A DNA stretch of 41,670 nucleotides from Cyclobacteriaceae bacterium (GTDB taxonomy: Bacteria; Bacteroidota; Bacteroidia; Cytophagales; Cyclobacteriaceae), in contig JAGQYK010000013.1 in NCBI GenBank assembly GCA_020436125.1, positions 22,781-64,450 of the forward strand, in the 5' to 3' direction. A program made the translations under genes and the position numbers. A model generated the notes under the pieces. The model saw only the letters and a list, made by a program, of their open reading frames with translations. It was not told the DNA's origin and searched no databases. Shown in pieces: positions 25,126 through 35,199 of the stretch. Within the stretch, counting starts at the first letter, position 1; each line of letters begins with the position of its first letter.

Positions 25126-26541
25126 TTACTTCTGTAATGTTGTAGGACAAACATAATCTGTTAAAGTAGCTCCCGCTTCACCTAAGGCTTTTATCCCTCC
25201 TGCTACTTCAATAAAGTTGTCCCATCCACGTGACTTCAGTATGGATGCCGCGACCATGGATCGGTAGCCGGTCGCACAGTGCATATAAAATTTTTCTTCT
25301 TTAGGAAACTCAGCTAAATGTTCATTAATGAAATCAAGTGGTAAGCTAATTGCTCCATCCACGTGCTCCGCCAAAAATTCAGTTGGTTTACGCACATCTA
25401 TTACTTTCACTTTTTCGTTTTTTGCTCGCTCTAAATATTCTTCAGCAGAAATAGATGTGATGCTATCAATTTCTTTTCCTGCTTCCAACCAAGTTTGAAA
25501 TCCTCCCTTTAAGAATCCAATTGAATTGTCATAACCAACTCTAGCCAGTCTGGTTACCACTTCTTCTTCGCGCCCATCTGCTGCAACGATTAACAATGGT
25601 TGATCAACACCAGGTATCAAAGCCCCTACCCATGGCGCAAAACTTCCATCGATTCCAATGTTTATTGAGTTGGGTATAAATCCCTTTGCAAAAACCTGAG
25701 CGGCACGCGTGTCTAATATAAGTGCCCCTGTTTCATTGGCGGCTACTTCAAACTCTTCCGGAGACAATTCTCTAAGCCCCTGACGCATTACATTATCAAT
25801 ACTCTCGTAACCTTCTTTGTTTAGCCTCACGTTCTCTGGGAAATAGGCTGGGGGTGGTAATAGGCCATCCGTTACTTCTTTTACGAACTCTTCCTTGGTC
25901 ATATCGGCACGTAATGCATAATTCATTTTCTTTTGATTACCCAAAGTGTCAACCGTTTCCTTCATCATGTTCTTACCGCAAGCAGAACCCGCACCATGAG
26001 CAGGGTATACAATTACATCATCTGCCAAAGGCATGATCTTATTTCGAAGTGAGTCATATAGCATGCCCGCCAACTCCTCTTGTGTCATATGAGCAGCCTT
26101 TTGTGCCAGGTCAGGTCTACCTACGTCACCTAGAAAAAGTGTATCACCAGAAAAAATCGCATGATCCTTTCCATTTTCATCCTTCAAAAGATAGGTAGTA
26201 GATTCAGTTGTATGCCCAGGAGTGTGCAGTACCTTTATTGTCACCTTACCAATTTTTATCTCTTCACCATCTTTCGCAACATGGCAATCAAATTTTGGTG
26301 AGGCTGTGGGGCCGTAAACTATAGTTGCTCCTGTTTTTTTCGCCAAGTCAATATGACCAGAAACAAAATCGGCATGAAAGTGAGTTTCTAAGATATACTT
26401 GATCGTAGCATTATTCTTTTTTGCCCGGTCAACATATGGAGATGTTTCTCTTAGTGGATCAATGATTGCCACTTCTCCTTCAGATTCAATGTAGTATGCT
26501 CCTTGTGCAAGGCAGCCTGTATATATTTGTTCAACTTGCAT
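25126..26541 (-). CDS. Persulfide dioxygenase-rhodanese fusion (CstB/ETHE1-like)
   Basis: 471 residues in three domains. The metallo-beta-lactamase domain (1-235) has the iron site of ETHE1-type persulfide dioxygenases: H54-F-H56-A-D58, H110, D133 and H182. Residues about 255-355 form a rhodanese fold whose active-site loop (IVAADGREEEV) has no cysteine, so it is probably inactive. Residues about 365-460 form a second rhodanese with C422 in HCATGYRS, able to carry persulfide. This dioxygenase, dead rhodanese, live rhodanese order is that of Staphylococcus CstB, which oxidises persulfides to sulfite and thiosulfate. Likely role: sulfide detoxification in the cytosol. A CRP/FNR-like palindrome lies 52-67 bases upstream of the ATG. 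Confidence 0.9.
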   Translation of the reverse strand: MQVEQIYTGCLAQGAYYIESEGEVAIIDPLRETSPYVDRAKKNNATIKYILETHFHADFVSGHIDLAKKTGATIVYGPTASPKFDCHVAKDGEEIKIGKVTIKVLHTPGHTTESTTYLLKDENGKDHAIFSGDTLFLGDVGRPDLAQKAAHMTQEELAGMLYDSLRNKIMPLADDVIVYPAHGAGSACGKNMMKETVDTLGNQKKMNYALRADMTKEEFVKEVTDGLLPPPAYFPENVRLNKEGYESIDNVMRQGLRELSPEEFEVAANETGALILDTRAAQVFAKGFIPNSINIGIDGSFAPWVGALIPGVDQPLLIVAADGREEEVVTRLARVGYDNSIGFLKGGFQTWLEAGKEIDSITSISAEEYLERAKNEKVKVIDVRKPTEFLAEHVDGAISLPLDFINEHLAEFPKEEKFYMHCATGYRSMVAASILKSRGWDNFIEVAGGIKALGEAGATLTDYVCPTTLQK

Positions 26542-26592
26542 AGCTCTATTATTTATTCAAATACAAAGATCGGCACAATCATTACTAAAAAC

Positions 26593-26608
26593 AGTGATTT
26601 TAGTCACA
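26593..26608. promoter_or_regulatory. CRP/FNR-like half-symmetric site upstream of persulfide dioxygenase
   Basis: AGTGA-TTTTAG-TCACA, equal to TGTGA-N6-TCACT on minus. It matches the CRP/FNR-family form TGTGA-N6-TCACA at 9 of 10 arm positions. It is centred about 60 bases upstream of the start codon at 26541 and within 30 bases downstream of the DinB-like stop at 26620. Crp/Fnr regulators often accompany this sulfur gene set in Bacteroidota (recalled, not checked). Confidence 0.5.
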
Positions 26609-26619
26609 TTTAAGCCATC

Positions 26620-27189
26620 TTATTTTAACCCTTCAGTAAAGTGTTTTCTCTCCTGTGGTTTCCTGAATTTATCCGCATTAAATTCTTTCGTCCCTCCTTT
26701 TGAAATAGAGAGTGATTTCCAATCATCTCCTTTAATTTGTTTTCCTATAAACATTACCTGGCCTACATGTGAAGCGTAATGCGCCAATTGCCTATGGATA
26801 GCCTCTACCACAGTCTGCCCTTCATTCCTGATATATATGATTTTTTCCAGGTCTTCCTCCTTCAGTCCTTCAAGTGTAGCGAGCAAGCATGACCAGCCTT
26901 TATTCCAAGCATCTATCATGCTTTGCTTATCATTATATCCTACCTCAAACTCTGCCTCACGATCGCGCCATGGTTTCTCACCATCACTGGTAAGAAAATC
27001 CGTCCATCGCGATAACATATTTCCGGAAAGGTGATGCACAATCAATGCAATACTATTGCTGGCATCATTAGGTCTCCATTGTAGTTCCTCATTTGTAAGC
27101 TGATCAAAGGTCTTATCACCTAAACTTTTATAATACCCAAAAAGCTTTACAATGCTTTGAAGAAAATTCTGATTTATTGATGCAGCCAT
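26620..27189 (-). CDS. DinB-like protein (DUF1572)
   Basis: 189-residue cytosolic four-helix-bundle protein of the DinB/YfiT-like superfamily, closest by eye to DUF1572. Metal-type histidines appear in IALIVHHLSGNM (about 48-59) and IHRQLAHYASHVGQ (about 131-144), the usual three-His arrangement, so a divalent metal site is likely. In Bacillus, related proteins act as thiol transferases using bacillithiol; the role here is unknown. The ATG at 27189 directly abuts the stop of the desaturase gene (27190) on the same strand, so the two are almost certainly co-transcribed from the desaturase promoter. Confidence 0.8.
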   Translation of the reverse strand: MAASINQNFLQSIVKLFGYYKSLGDKTFDQLTNEELQWRPNDASNSIALIVHHLSGNMLSRWTDFLTSDGEKPWRDREAEFEVGYNDKQSMIDAWNKGWSCLLATLEGLKEEDLEKIIYIRNEGQTVVEAIHRQLAHYASHVGQVMFIGKQIKGDDWKSLSISKGGTKEFNADKFRKPQERKHFTEGLK

Positions 27190-28122
27190 TTATGCTGATT
27201 CTAATACTTCTTCGTACTCCTTTTTTAACTCCTTAGCGTGGGTCTTATTCTTAGATAATTTGACATGCTTGGGCACTCCCTTCAAATCCCAAATTAACCC
27301 AAGCCATGAAAGTACTTTAAGTGTATACCAAGTAATATCAACCTCCCACCAAAAAAAACCTTGCCGAGAAGCTACTTCATAGTAATGGTGATTATTATGC
27401 CATCCTTCTCCTAATGTGAGCAACGCCAACCATAAACTGTTTTTTGATTCATCTCCAGTTTCATAACGCTGCTTGCCAAACTTGTGCATGATAGAATTGA
27501 TGGAAAAAGTACCATGATATAAAATGACCGTGCTTAGAAAGAATCCAATAAATAAAGTAGAAAATCCTGCTGTAGTAAACATGGTAAGAATACTTCCTCC
27601 ATTTACAATTCCACCCAAAGCAGTAACCAAAATAGCCAACGTCACTGGAGGCACAAGGTAATGCTTGTTTAGCCATACCAACTCTGGGTACTTGGCATAG
27701 TCACCAATAACTTTATAGTCCGTTTCTTTAAAATCAGGACCTACAATCCAACCTACGTGAGAATACCAAAATCCATAAATTTTCATAGAGTGCGGATCTG
27801 CAGGGGTATCACTATGACGGTGATGGTGACGATGATGAGCGGCCCACCAGAGCGCTCCTTTTTGTGCAGAAGTTTGGGCCATAAACGCAATCACAAATTG
27901 AAACCAGCGAGAAGTGCTATACGACTTGTGCGCAAAGTATCGATGATACCCTCCTGTAACCCAAAACATTCGGAAGATGTATAAAAAAATACACACCATC
28001 CAGTCAAAAAAAGTAGCACCAGTCCAGATGGCCCCTAAGGGCAGCAGGTGAATGATCAAAAAAGCAATTTCTTGCTTCACAATTGGCTTTCTTCTTTCTT
28101 CAGGAGTAACTGTGGTTTCCAT
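27190..28122 (-). CDS. Acyl-CoA/acyl-lipid delta-9-type fatty acid desaturase
   Basis: 310-residue membrane di-iron enzyme that introduces a cis double bond in acyl chains, adjusting membrane fluidity. All three histidine boxes are intact: H60-RYFA-H65, H96-H97-R-H99-H100 and W-H242-NN-H245-H246. Hydrophobic segments lie at about 20-50, 72-90, 155-172 and 183-203. ATG at 28122. A consensus promoter lies at 28169-28200, giving a leader of about 40 bases. It is followed without a gap by the DinB-like gene. Exact substrate (acyl-CoA or membrane lipid) is not readable from sequence. Confidence 0.93.
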   Translation of the reverse strand: METTVTPEERRKPIVKQEIAFLIIHLLPLGAIWTGATFFDWMVCIFLYIFRMFWVTGGYHRYFAHKSYSTSRWFQFVIAFMAQTSAQKGALWWAAHHRHHHRHSDTPADPHSMKIYGFWYSHVGWIVGPDFKETDYKVIGDYAKYPELVWLNKHYLVPPVTLAILVTALGGIVNGGSILTMFTTAGFSTLFIGFFLSTVILYHGTFSINSIMHKFGKQRYETGDESKNSLWLALLTLGEGWHNNHHYYEVASRQGFFWWEVDITWYTLKVLSWLGLIWDLKGVPKHVKLSKNKTHAKELKKEYEEVLESA

Positions 28123-28168
28123 TATATTATAAACAAAAGTGAGCGGTAATAATTCAAAATTACGGCCG

Positions 28169-28200
28169 CAAAGTTATTGCCTTTTGGGTCGGTATTCAAA
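28169..28200 (-). promoter_or_regulatory. Bacteroidota-type promoter for desaturase gene
   Basis: On minus, TTTG (28200-28197), 20-base spacer, then TAACTTTG (28176-28169). Both elements match consensus exactly. It lies in the 107-base gap between the pyruvate carboxylase stop (28230) and the desaturase ATG (28122). No terminator was seen ahead of it. Confidence 0.8.
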
Positions 28201-28229
28201 CCCCTCAAAAAAACATGTGCACGTTCCTA

Positions 28230-31200
28230 TTACGCCATTGAAATAACCAGATCTTCTGAATGCACCATCGTACCTTCTTTCAAGTGAACCAATTTTACTT
28301 CAGCAGCTTCACTGGCAGTAATTGTTGTTTCCATTTTCATGGCTTCGATCACAAATAGCGGCTCGTTCTTTTTCACCTTTTGCCCTTTCTTCACCAAAAT
28401 CTTTGACAGCAAACCCTGTAGCGGAACACCTATTTGTTTAATGTTACCTGGCTCAATTTTTATATTTTCAATTTTCTCAATCTTGACAGATTTATCCTTT
28501 ACGTCAATGTTTCTCGTTTGTCCATTTACTTTAAAGAAAACTGTTCGCACTCCCTCTTCATTCACTGTGCCTATTGAAAGCAATTCAATAATAACCTTCT
28601 TTCCTTCTCCAATCTCCACGATGGTTTCTTCATGAAGCTCCATGCCATAAAAGAAGTTCAAAGTGGGGATACGCATTACATCTCCGAATTCTATTTGTTT
28701 CTTCAACATGTCCTCGAACACTTTCGGATACAATTTCCATGAAAGAAAATCTACAAATTCAAGTTCTCTGCCGAAGCCTGGTTGAAATTTTTTCTGAAAA
28801 GAGGCAAACTCCCCTTTCATATCTACCGGATCAAGGTGAGCATTGGGCCTATCCTTATAAGACTGTTTCCCTTTTAAAACAATTTTTTGAAGGTCTTTGG
28901 GAAATCCTCCAGTAGGCTGCCCTAAGTCTCCACGGAAAAATGATTGTACTGATTCTGGAAAAGAAATAGAATCACCCCGTTCCATTATATCTTCTTTCGT
29001 AAGTCCGTTGGATACCATGTACAAAGCAAGGTCTCCCACCACTTTCGAGCTCGGAGTAACTTTTACAATATCACCAAACAATTCATTGACTTCAGCGTAT
29101 CGCTGTTTTATCTCCTCAAACTTTTCGATAAGACCTAGCCCACGAGCTTGAGGTCCCAAATTAGAATACTGCCCTCCAGGAATTTCATGATGGTACACAT
29201 CCGCAGTTCCCGCCTTCAATCCAGACTCATAAGGATAGTAATACTCCCTTACAATTTCCCAATAATTTGAAAATTGGTTAAGTGAGTTGATGTCATATTT
29301 ATTTTCTCTTTTCTGACCTTTCATCATCTCCACCACCGCATTAAAATTAGGCTGTGAAGTAAGCCCTGAAACACCCCCTAACGCAACATCTACGACATCT
29401 ACGCCTGATTCTATGGCCTTTAAATAAGTGGCACTTTGCAAGGAAGACGTATCATGTGTATGCAAATGAACTGGAAGCTTGATGGCATCCTTCAGAGCAG
29501 ACACCAATTCTTTTGCAGCATAAGGTTTTAGTAAACCGGTCATATCCTTGATCGCAAGAATGTGCGCCCCACTATCTTCTATCTGCTTGGCAAGCTTTAC
29601 ATAATAGTCAAGCGTATACTTTGTACGAGAAGGATCAAGAATGTCACCGGTATAACAGATGGAAACTTCTGCTAATCCTTTTGTTCTTTTATTGACAAAC
29701 TTGATACATGGCTCCATGTTCTTTAGCCAGTTGAGTGAGTCAAAAATCCGAAACACATCTACTCCCTCCTCCCATGATTTTTCTACAAAAGATTCTATCA
29801 GGTTGTCAGGATACGCAGTGTAACCGACACCATTGGAACCTCTTATCAACATTTGTAATAGAATATTAGGAACCGCCTTCCTTAATTCCCTCAATCTCCT
29901 CCAAGGGTTCTCCAATAAGAATCTCATGCAGACGTCAAACGTAGCGCCACCCCACACCTCCATACTAAATGTTTGAGGATGATGATGAGCAAAACTAGTG
30001 GCCACATCCAACATATCAATCGTACGCATGCGTGTAGCCAACAACGATTGATGCGCATCGCGAAGCGTTGTGTCGGTATAATGAATCTTTTTCTCCTTGA
30101 GCAACCACTCACTAAATTTCTGTGGTCCCAATTTGGTGAGTAAGTCTTTCGTTCCCTTTGGTGGAGTTGTATCTGCATCGAACTCAGGTACAATCGGAGT
30201 ACGGAACAATTTTGTCTTGTCAACGAATCTTACATCCGGATTTCCGTTCACCGTCACGTCCGCCAAATACTTTACAACCTTGGTAGCTCTATCCTGCTGA
30301 TGAGTGAAAGTGAAAAGCTCCTTGTGCTTTTGAATAAAGTTTACCGTTGCTTTACCTGACTTAAAGATTTCATGATTGATAATATTATCAAGGAAGGCCA
30401 CATTTGTTTTCACACCACGGGTTCTAAACTCCCGAAGTGCACGATGCATCTTTCTGCTTGCGCCATCCAAAGTGCGTGAATGAGCGGATACCTTAACAAG
30501 CATCGAATCAAAGAAAGGACTGATTTCAACTCCCTGATACAAACTTCCAGCATCTAGGCGAATGCCAAATCCTCCTACACTTCGATAGGTGAGGATGGTT
30601 CCGTAATCCGGCTTGAAATCATTTTCAGGATCTTCCGTAGTAATCCTACACTGCATGGCATAGCCATTGGTTGATAGTGATTCCTGAGAAGGAATTTTTA
30701 TTTGTTCGTCTGATAGTTTGTAGCCACCTGCAATAAAAATCTGAGCTTTGATCAAATCGATACCTGTTACCATTTCCGTAACCGTATGCTCCACCTGAAT
30801 ACGCGGATTAACTTCTATAAAGAAAATGTTCCCCTTTTTATCAACCAAAAATTCAACCGTCCCCACATTATCATATTTGACCGCTCTGGTTATTTTTAAT
30901 GCGTAGTCGTATAGCTTATCAAGCACATTTTGCTTTAAGCCAAATGAAGGTGCCACCTCCACAACCTTTTGAAACCTTCGCTGTACAGAACAATCTCTTT
31001 CAAAAAGATGGACTGAATTGCCATGCTTGTCAGCTGCAATTTGAACCTCAATGTGTTTTGGTTCCTCTACAAATTTTTCTAGAAAAACGGTGCCATCACC
31101 AAAAGCATTCAATGCTTCACGTGTTCCCTCATTGTATGCATTTTCCAATTCTTCCTCGGATCGCACCACGCGCATTCCCCTTCCTCCGCCACCAGAGGCT

Positions 31201-31682
31201 GCTTTTAACATTACTGGAAAACCAATGCGCTTCCCTTCCTTCACAGCAATTTTAGCAGTTGTCAGCGCCACTTTACTGCTCTCAATCAGGGGCAAACCAT
31301 TTTCTTCAGCGATTTTCTTTGCTGAGATTTTGTCTCCAAGCAAAGTCATCGATTTAGGATTTGGGCCTACCCAAATGATGCCGTTCTCTTCACATTTCTT
31401 GGCAAATGCCGCATTCTCCGAAAGGAATCCATAACCAGGATGTATAGCATCTACTTTTTTATTGACAGCAATGCGAATAATTTCATCAATGTCCAGATAG
31501 GGCTTTAAGGGATCCCCTTCCTTTCCTATCTGATAACTTTCATCAGCCTTATACCGATGGAGTGAATACCTATCTTCATGGGTGTAAACGGCTACAGTTT
31601 TGAGCCCGATTTCAACACTGGCACGAAAAACTCTGATGGCAATTTCCCCTCTATTAGCAACTAAAATCTTTTTGATCTTCAT
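28230..31682 (-). CDS. pyc: Pyruvate carboxylase
   Basis: Biotin enzyme converting pyruvate, bicarbonate and ATP to oxaloacetate, feeding the citric acid cycle and gluconeogenesis. All three domains are on one chain of 1150 residues, the usual length. Biotin carboxylase is at about 1-455 (KILVANRGEIAIRVFRA; ATP loop KAASGGGGRGMRVV; FIEVNPRIQVEHTVTE). The carboxyltransferase is at about 530-800 (LRDAHQSLLATRMRT; HLHTHDTS metal-binding). The biotinyl domain at the end has biotinylated K1116 in IEAMKMET. It follows mutS after 149 bases on the same strand; that gap shows no clear promoter. ATG at 31682. Confidence 0.98.
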   Translation of the reverse strand: MKIKKILVANRGEIAIRVFRASVEIGLKTVAVYTHEDRYSLHRYKADESYQIGKEGDPLKPYLDIDEIIRIAVNKKVDAIHPGYGFLSENAAFAKKCEENGIIWVGPNPKSMTLLGDKISAKKIAEENGLPLIESSKVALTTAKIAVKEGKRIGFPVMLKAASGGGGRGMRVVRSEEELENAYNEGTREALNAFGDGTVFLEKFVEEPKHIEVQIAADKHGNSVHLFERDCSVQRRFQKVVEVAPSFGLKQNVLDKLYDYALKITRAVKYDNVGTVEFLVDKKGNIFFIEVNPRIQVEHTVTEMVTGIDLIKAQIFIAGGYKLSDEQIKIPSQESLSTNGYAMQCRITTEDPENDFKPDYGTILTYRSVGGFGIRLDAGSLYQGVEISPFFDSMLVKVSAHSRTLDGASRKMHRALREFRTRGVKTNVAFLDNIINHEIFKSGKATVNFIQKHKELFTFTHQQDRATKVVKYLADVTVNGNPDVRFVDKTKLFRTPIVPEFDADTTPPKGTKDLLTKLGPQKFSEWLLKEKKIHYTDTTLRDAHQSLLATRMRTIDMLDVATSFAHHHPQTFSMEVWGGATFDVCMRFLLENPWRRLRELRKAVPNILLQMLIRGSNGVGYTAYPDNLIESFVEKSWEEGVDVFRIFDSLNWLKNMEPCIKFVNKRTKGLAEVSICYTGDILDPSRTKYTLDYYVKLAKQIEDSGAHILAIKDMTGLLKPYAAKELVSALKDAIKLPVHLHTHDTSSLQSATYLKAIESGVDVVDVALGGVSGLTSQPNFNAVVEMMKGQKRENKYDINSLNQFSNYWEIVREYYYPYESGLKAGTADVYHHEIPGGQYSNLGPQARGLGLIEKFEEIKQRYAEVNELFGDIVKVTPSSKVVGDLALYMVSNGLTKEDIMERGDSISFPESVQSFFRGDLGQPTGGFPKDLQKIVLKGKQSYKDRPNAHLDPVDMKGEFASFQKKFQPGFGRELEFVDFLSWKLYPKVFEDMLKKQIEFGDVMRIPTLNFFYGMELHEETIVEIGEGKKVIIELLSIGTVNEEGVRTVFFKVNGQTRNIDVKDKSVKIEKIENIKIEPGNIKQIGVPLQGLLSKILVKKGQKVKKNEPLFVIEAMKMETTITASEAAEVKLVHLKEGTMVHSEDLVISMA

Positions 31683-31831
31683 TCTAGTAAGATACTAAAA
31701 TGAAAATTCGAATAACAGTAGGAATGAGAATATATTTTCTTACCGGTCGAGAGGCAGCTAGTAATTAGGTTTTTAGAAGGTTTTTCTACAATGAGTTTGC
31801 AAAGCTCAACAAAAGGAATCCACAAAAGATT

Positions 31832-34435
31832 TTATTCTTTCTTCAGCTGAGACAACAACTCATTCAATTTCAACAAAGCTTCTACAGGGCTTATGGTATT
31901 AATGTCAATTTTACCCAGCATATCTTCCATCTTCTTCAATTTAGGGTCTACTTCAAACAAGCCCATCTGTACAATCGGCTTAGGAAGTTCTTCCATTTTC
32001 TTTTTGGATTGGTTTTTCTGTTTATCCTTTTCTAGAAAATGAAGAATTTCATTGGCCCGTATCACAATTCTATTTGGCATGCCTGCCAACTGCGCTACAT
32101 GTATACCAAAACTATGCTCACTCCCTCCTTCTTTCAGCTTGCGCATAAAAATGATCTTCTCCCCAGTTTCTTTGACTGAAACATTAAAGTTTTTCACACG
32201 CACCAAATCCTCAGCTAACTGATTCAACTCATGATAGTGGGTAGCAAAAAGAGTTTTAGGTTTAAACTCTTTATGATTGTGTAAGTATTCCACTATCGCC
32301 CAAGCAATAGAAACACCATCATAGGTACTGGTGCCCCGGCCAATCTCATCCATCAATATCAAACTGCGATTGCTAAGGTTGTTGAGAATGCTTGCCGTCT
32401 CTGTCATCTCCACCATAAAAGTCGATTCACCTCTTGATAAATTATCAGAAGCTCCTACTCTGGTAAATACCTTATCAACAATCCCAATCTTTGCAGCCTT
32501 TGCAGGAACAAAACTTCCAATTTGGGCCATCAATACGATCAAAGCAGTTTGTCGTAGCAAGGCAGACTTACCCGCCATATTAGGACCAGTGATTATTAAA
32601 ACCTGTTGGGATTCATTATCCAGATAAATATCATTAGGTACATAGTTTTCACCAATAGGCAACTGTTTTTCAATCACCGGATGGCGCCCATCTTTTATAT
32701 CTATAATGGTGGTGTCATTCACCTCTGGTTTATTATATCTGTTGGACTTTGCAACCACAGCAAATGAAAGTAGGCAATCCAGTACCGCAATTACTCTTGC
32801 ATTTTGCTGTATCTGCGCTATAAAGTCAGAAGCATTCAGCACTAAGTCCTGAAAAAGTTTCTGTTCAATTACCGTAAGTTTTTCTTCAGCGTGCAGAATT
32901 TTCTCTTCATACGTTTTTAATTCTTCAGTAATGTAGCGCTCTGCATTAACCAATGTTTGCTTGCGAATCCATTCAACAGGCACTTTGTCCTTATGGGCAT
33001 TACTTACCTCTAGATAATAGCCAAACACCTTATTGTAAGAAATCTTTAAAGAAGTAATCCCCGTTTTTTCTACTTCTCTTTTTTGAATTTTTACTAAATA
33101 ATCCTTACCCGAAAAGGCTATACTGCGAAGTTCGTCCAACTCTTCATTGACTCCTTCCTTGATTATTCCACCCTGATGCACCAGCATTGGCGCATCCTCT
33201 TTTAACTCTTTTTCAATCTTATCCAACAAGAATTCACATCGTTCCAATTGATCTCCTAGTTTTTTTAGCGCTACGGACTTTTGCCCCATGAGCAAATCCT
33301 TTATTGGTAAAGCAGCCTGCAAAGATCTTTTCATCTGAATCATCTCCCTCGGATTGATTCTTCCCACCGCAACTTTTGAAATAAGGCGTTCCAGATCTGC
33401 AATGTGGCTGAGTTGCCCGACTATCTTTTCCAAAAGATCATCATCCTGAAGAAAAGTCTCCACAACATCAAGCCGCTCCTGAACAGCTGATCGTTCTTTT
33501 AATGGAAGAATCATCCACTTGCGCAATTGCCTTGAGCCCATCGCGGTGACGGTCTTGTCAAGAATTTGAATGAGTGGCACCCCTCCATCTTGCTGAGGGT
33601 TTACGATCTCCAAATTGCGAATTGTGAACTTATCCAGCCACACGTATTTGTCTTCGTCAATTCTAGATATCGAAGCAATGTGATGGGTTTCCTTATGCTC
33701 TGTCGCTTCCAGGTAATGAAGAATAGCCCCTGCCGCTACAATGGCTTCGGCCATACCATCAATTCCAAAGCCTTTTAAATTAGCTGTCTTAAATTGAGCG
33801 ATCAGTTTTTCGTAGGTATAGTCAGAAGCAAATACCCATTCATCCAACGCGAAAGTGGCATACTCCTCCCCAAAATGATTTTCAAATTTTTCTCTGTGAG
33901 TTTTACTGAAAATGATTTCAGCTGGTGAAAAGCTTTGGATAAGTTTATACACATAAGTTTCGCTTCCTTCTGCTGCATAAAACTCTCCTGTGCTGATATC
34001 CAAAAAGGCTATTCCTAATAAATTTTTGCCTGCATGGATGGATGCCAGAAAATTATTCTGCTTTTTTTCGAGAACGTTGTCGTTAAAAGAAACCCCTGGA
34101 GTGACCAGTTCCGTCACACCTCGTTTCACAATCCCTTTTACAAATCGAGGATCTTCCAACTGATCGCAAATGGCCACACGATGACCAGCCCTTACCAATT
34201 TAGGTAAATAATTATCCAACGAATGATGAGGAAAGCCAGCTAACTCTATTTCGGATGCGGAACCACTGCCTCGTTTGGTGAGCACAATGTCGAGCACCTT
34301 ACTTGCTTTAATGGCATCTTCTCCAAAAGTTTCATAAAAGTCACCCACACGGAATAATAGTAGTGCCCCAGGGTATTTTACCTTGATGGCATTATACTGT
34401 TTCATTAATGGAGTTTCGGAAGAGCTTGAAGCCAT
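31832..34435 (-). CDS. mutS: DNA mismatch repair protein MutS
   Basis: Mismatch-recognition ATPase. The N-terminal domain has the mismatch-stacking F33-Y-E35 in [10 protein letters not shown]. Core and clamp domains follow, then the ATPase with Walker [14 protein letters not shown], Walker [14 protein letters not shown] and FATHYHEL. I start at ATG 34435 (867 residues). A TTG at 34444 would add three residues but lies inside the predicted -10 element (34442-34449), which argues against it. The C-terminal end ([16 protein letters not shown]) is the usual MutS tail. Intact MutS argues against a mutator strain on this locus. Confidence 0.97.
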   Translation of the reverse strand: MASSSSETPLMKQYNAIKVKYPGALLLFRVGDFYETFGEDAIKASKVLDIVLTKRGSGSASEIELAGFPHHSLDNYLPKLVRAGHRVAICDQLEDPRFVKGIVKRGVTELVTPGVSFNDNVLEKKQNNFLASIHAGKNLLGIAFLDISTGEFYAAEGSETYVYKLIQSFSPAEIIFSKTHREKFENHFGEEYATFALDEWVFASDYTYEKLIAQFKTANLKGFGIDGMAEAIVAAGAILHYLEATEHKETHHIASISRIDEDKYVWLDKFTIRNLEIVNPQQDGGVPLIQILDKTVTAMGSRQLRKWMILPLKERSAVQERLDVVETFLQDDDLLEKIVGQLSHIADLERLISKVAVGRINPREMIQMKRSLQAALPIKDLLMGQKSVALKKLGDQLERCEFLLDKIEKELKEDAPMLVHQGGIIKEGVNEELDELRSIAFSGKDYLVKIQKREVEKTGITSLKISYNKVFGYYLEVSNAHKDKVPVEWIRKQTLVNAERYITEELKTYEEKILHAEEKLTVIEQKLFQDLVLNASDFIAQIQQNARVIAVLDCLLSFAVVAKSNRYNKPEVNDTTIIDIKDGRHPVIEKQLPIGENYVPNDIYLDNESQQVLIITGPNMAGKSALLRQTALIVLMAQIGSFVPAKAAKIGIVDKVFTRVGASDNLSRGESTFMVEMTETASILNNLSNRSLILMDEIGRGTSTYDGVSIAWAIVEYLHNHKEFKPKTLFATHYHELNQLAEDLVRVKNFNVSVKETGEKIIFMRKLKEGGSEHSFGIHVAQLAGMPNRIVIRANEILHFLEKDKQKNQSKKKMEELPKPIVQMGLFEVDPKLKKMEDMLGKIDINTISPVEALLKLNELLSQLKKE

Positions 34436-34441
34436 GGAGGG

Positions 34442-34470
34442 CAAAGATAAAATCCGTGCGCAAGATGCAA
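34442..34470 (-). promoter_or_regulatory. Promoter immediately upstream of mutS
   Basis: On minus, TTG (34470-34468), 18-base spacer, then TATCTTTG (34449-34442), an exact TAnnTTTG. The mutS ATG begins 6 bases after the -10 element, so the expected start point falls at or within a few bases of the ATG and the message would be nearly leaderless. It lies in the 47-base gap after the methyltransferase gene. Confidence 0.6.
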
Positions 34471-34491
34471 GGGAGATGAAGGAATTATATT

Positions 34492-35154
34492 CTATTTCTC
34501 AGCCACTATCAACCACATTCTATCTCCCTTTATTTTTTCACGATCGATATAAGGATCTTTTTTGAATACAATCTTAAATCCTGCCTTTTGAAGGTCTTCC
34601 AGAGCATAGTTCATCCCTAGCTCGTGCCGTCTCTCCTGATCTGCCCTTGACAAACTTCTGCGATCTGAGGCAATTGGCTCACATATGATTAGTCGTCCAC
34701 CGAGCTTGAGAGCTGCCTTAATATGCCTGAGCATATCATCATGGTCATCCATTTCATGGTAAGTGTCAATAATTATGGCTCCGTTTAAAGTATTAAGAGG
34801 TAAATGGGGATTGTCATAATCTCCCTTTATCGTTGTCACATTGGTAATCCCCTCTTGGTTTAAGATTCCATTCAATTTATCCAATCGGTTTTGCAGAACA
34901 TCTACAGCATAGACTTTACCTGTCCTCCCTACTACTTTGGTCAGCTTCATGGTCATATAGCCTTCGTGGCTCCCTATATCACCAACCTTGTCTCCTTGTT
35001 TCAATTTTAAATGAGCAATGATGTCATCTGCCTTTTGCCATTGGTCTCGTTCTTCCCAGGCATTTTGGGTATAAATATTTTTCCATTGATCCTGTGCGTG
35101 GGTGCTGATCACCGCAAGAACCAAAAACGTTAATAGTTGAACTGCCTTCATCAT
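34492..35154 (-). CDS. Exported class I SAM-dependent methyltransferase-like protein
   Basis: From ATG 35154, 220 residues. A clear signal peptide ([20 protein letters not shown] then QD) precedes a Rossmann methyltransferase: motif [31 protein letters not shown] (SAM ribose acidic residue), [26 protein letters not shown] and [10 protein letters not shown] methyltransferase outside the cytosol has no obvious SAM supply, so it may be a repurposed fold, or the hydrophobic start may be a membrane anchor. In-frame ATGs at 35169 and 35151 and a TTG at 35175 are alternatives; all keep the signal peptide. No lipobox. Divergent from trmH, upstream of mutS with a promoter between. Substrate unknown. 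Confidence 0.85.
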   Translation of the reverse strand: MMKAVQLLTFLVLAVISTHAQDQWKNIYTQNAWEERDQWQKADDIIAHLKLKQGDKVGDIGSHEGYMTMKLTKVVGRTGKVYAVDVLQNRLDKLNGILNQEGITNVTTIKGDYDNPHLPLNTLNGAIIIDTYHEMDDHDDMLRHIKAALKLGGRLIICEPIASDRRSLSRADQERRHELGMNYALEDLQKAGFKIVFKKDPYIDREKIKGDRMWLIVAEK

Positions 35155-35199
35155 ATGATTAACGACCATTTTCAATTTACAGTTACGAAAATCACGCTA

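Noticed and set aside
34436-34444. TTG start for mutS
   Set aside because: It adds three residues and lies within the predicted -10 element; the ATG at 34435 fits better.
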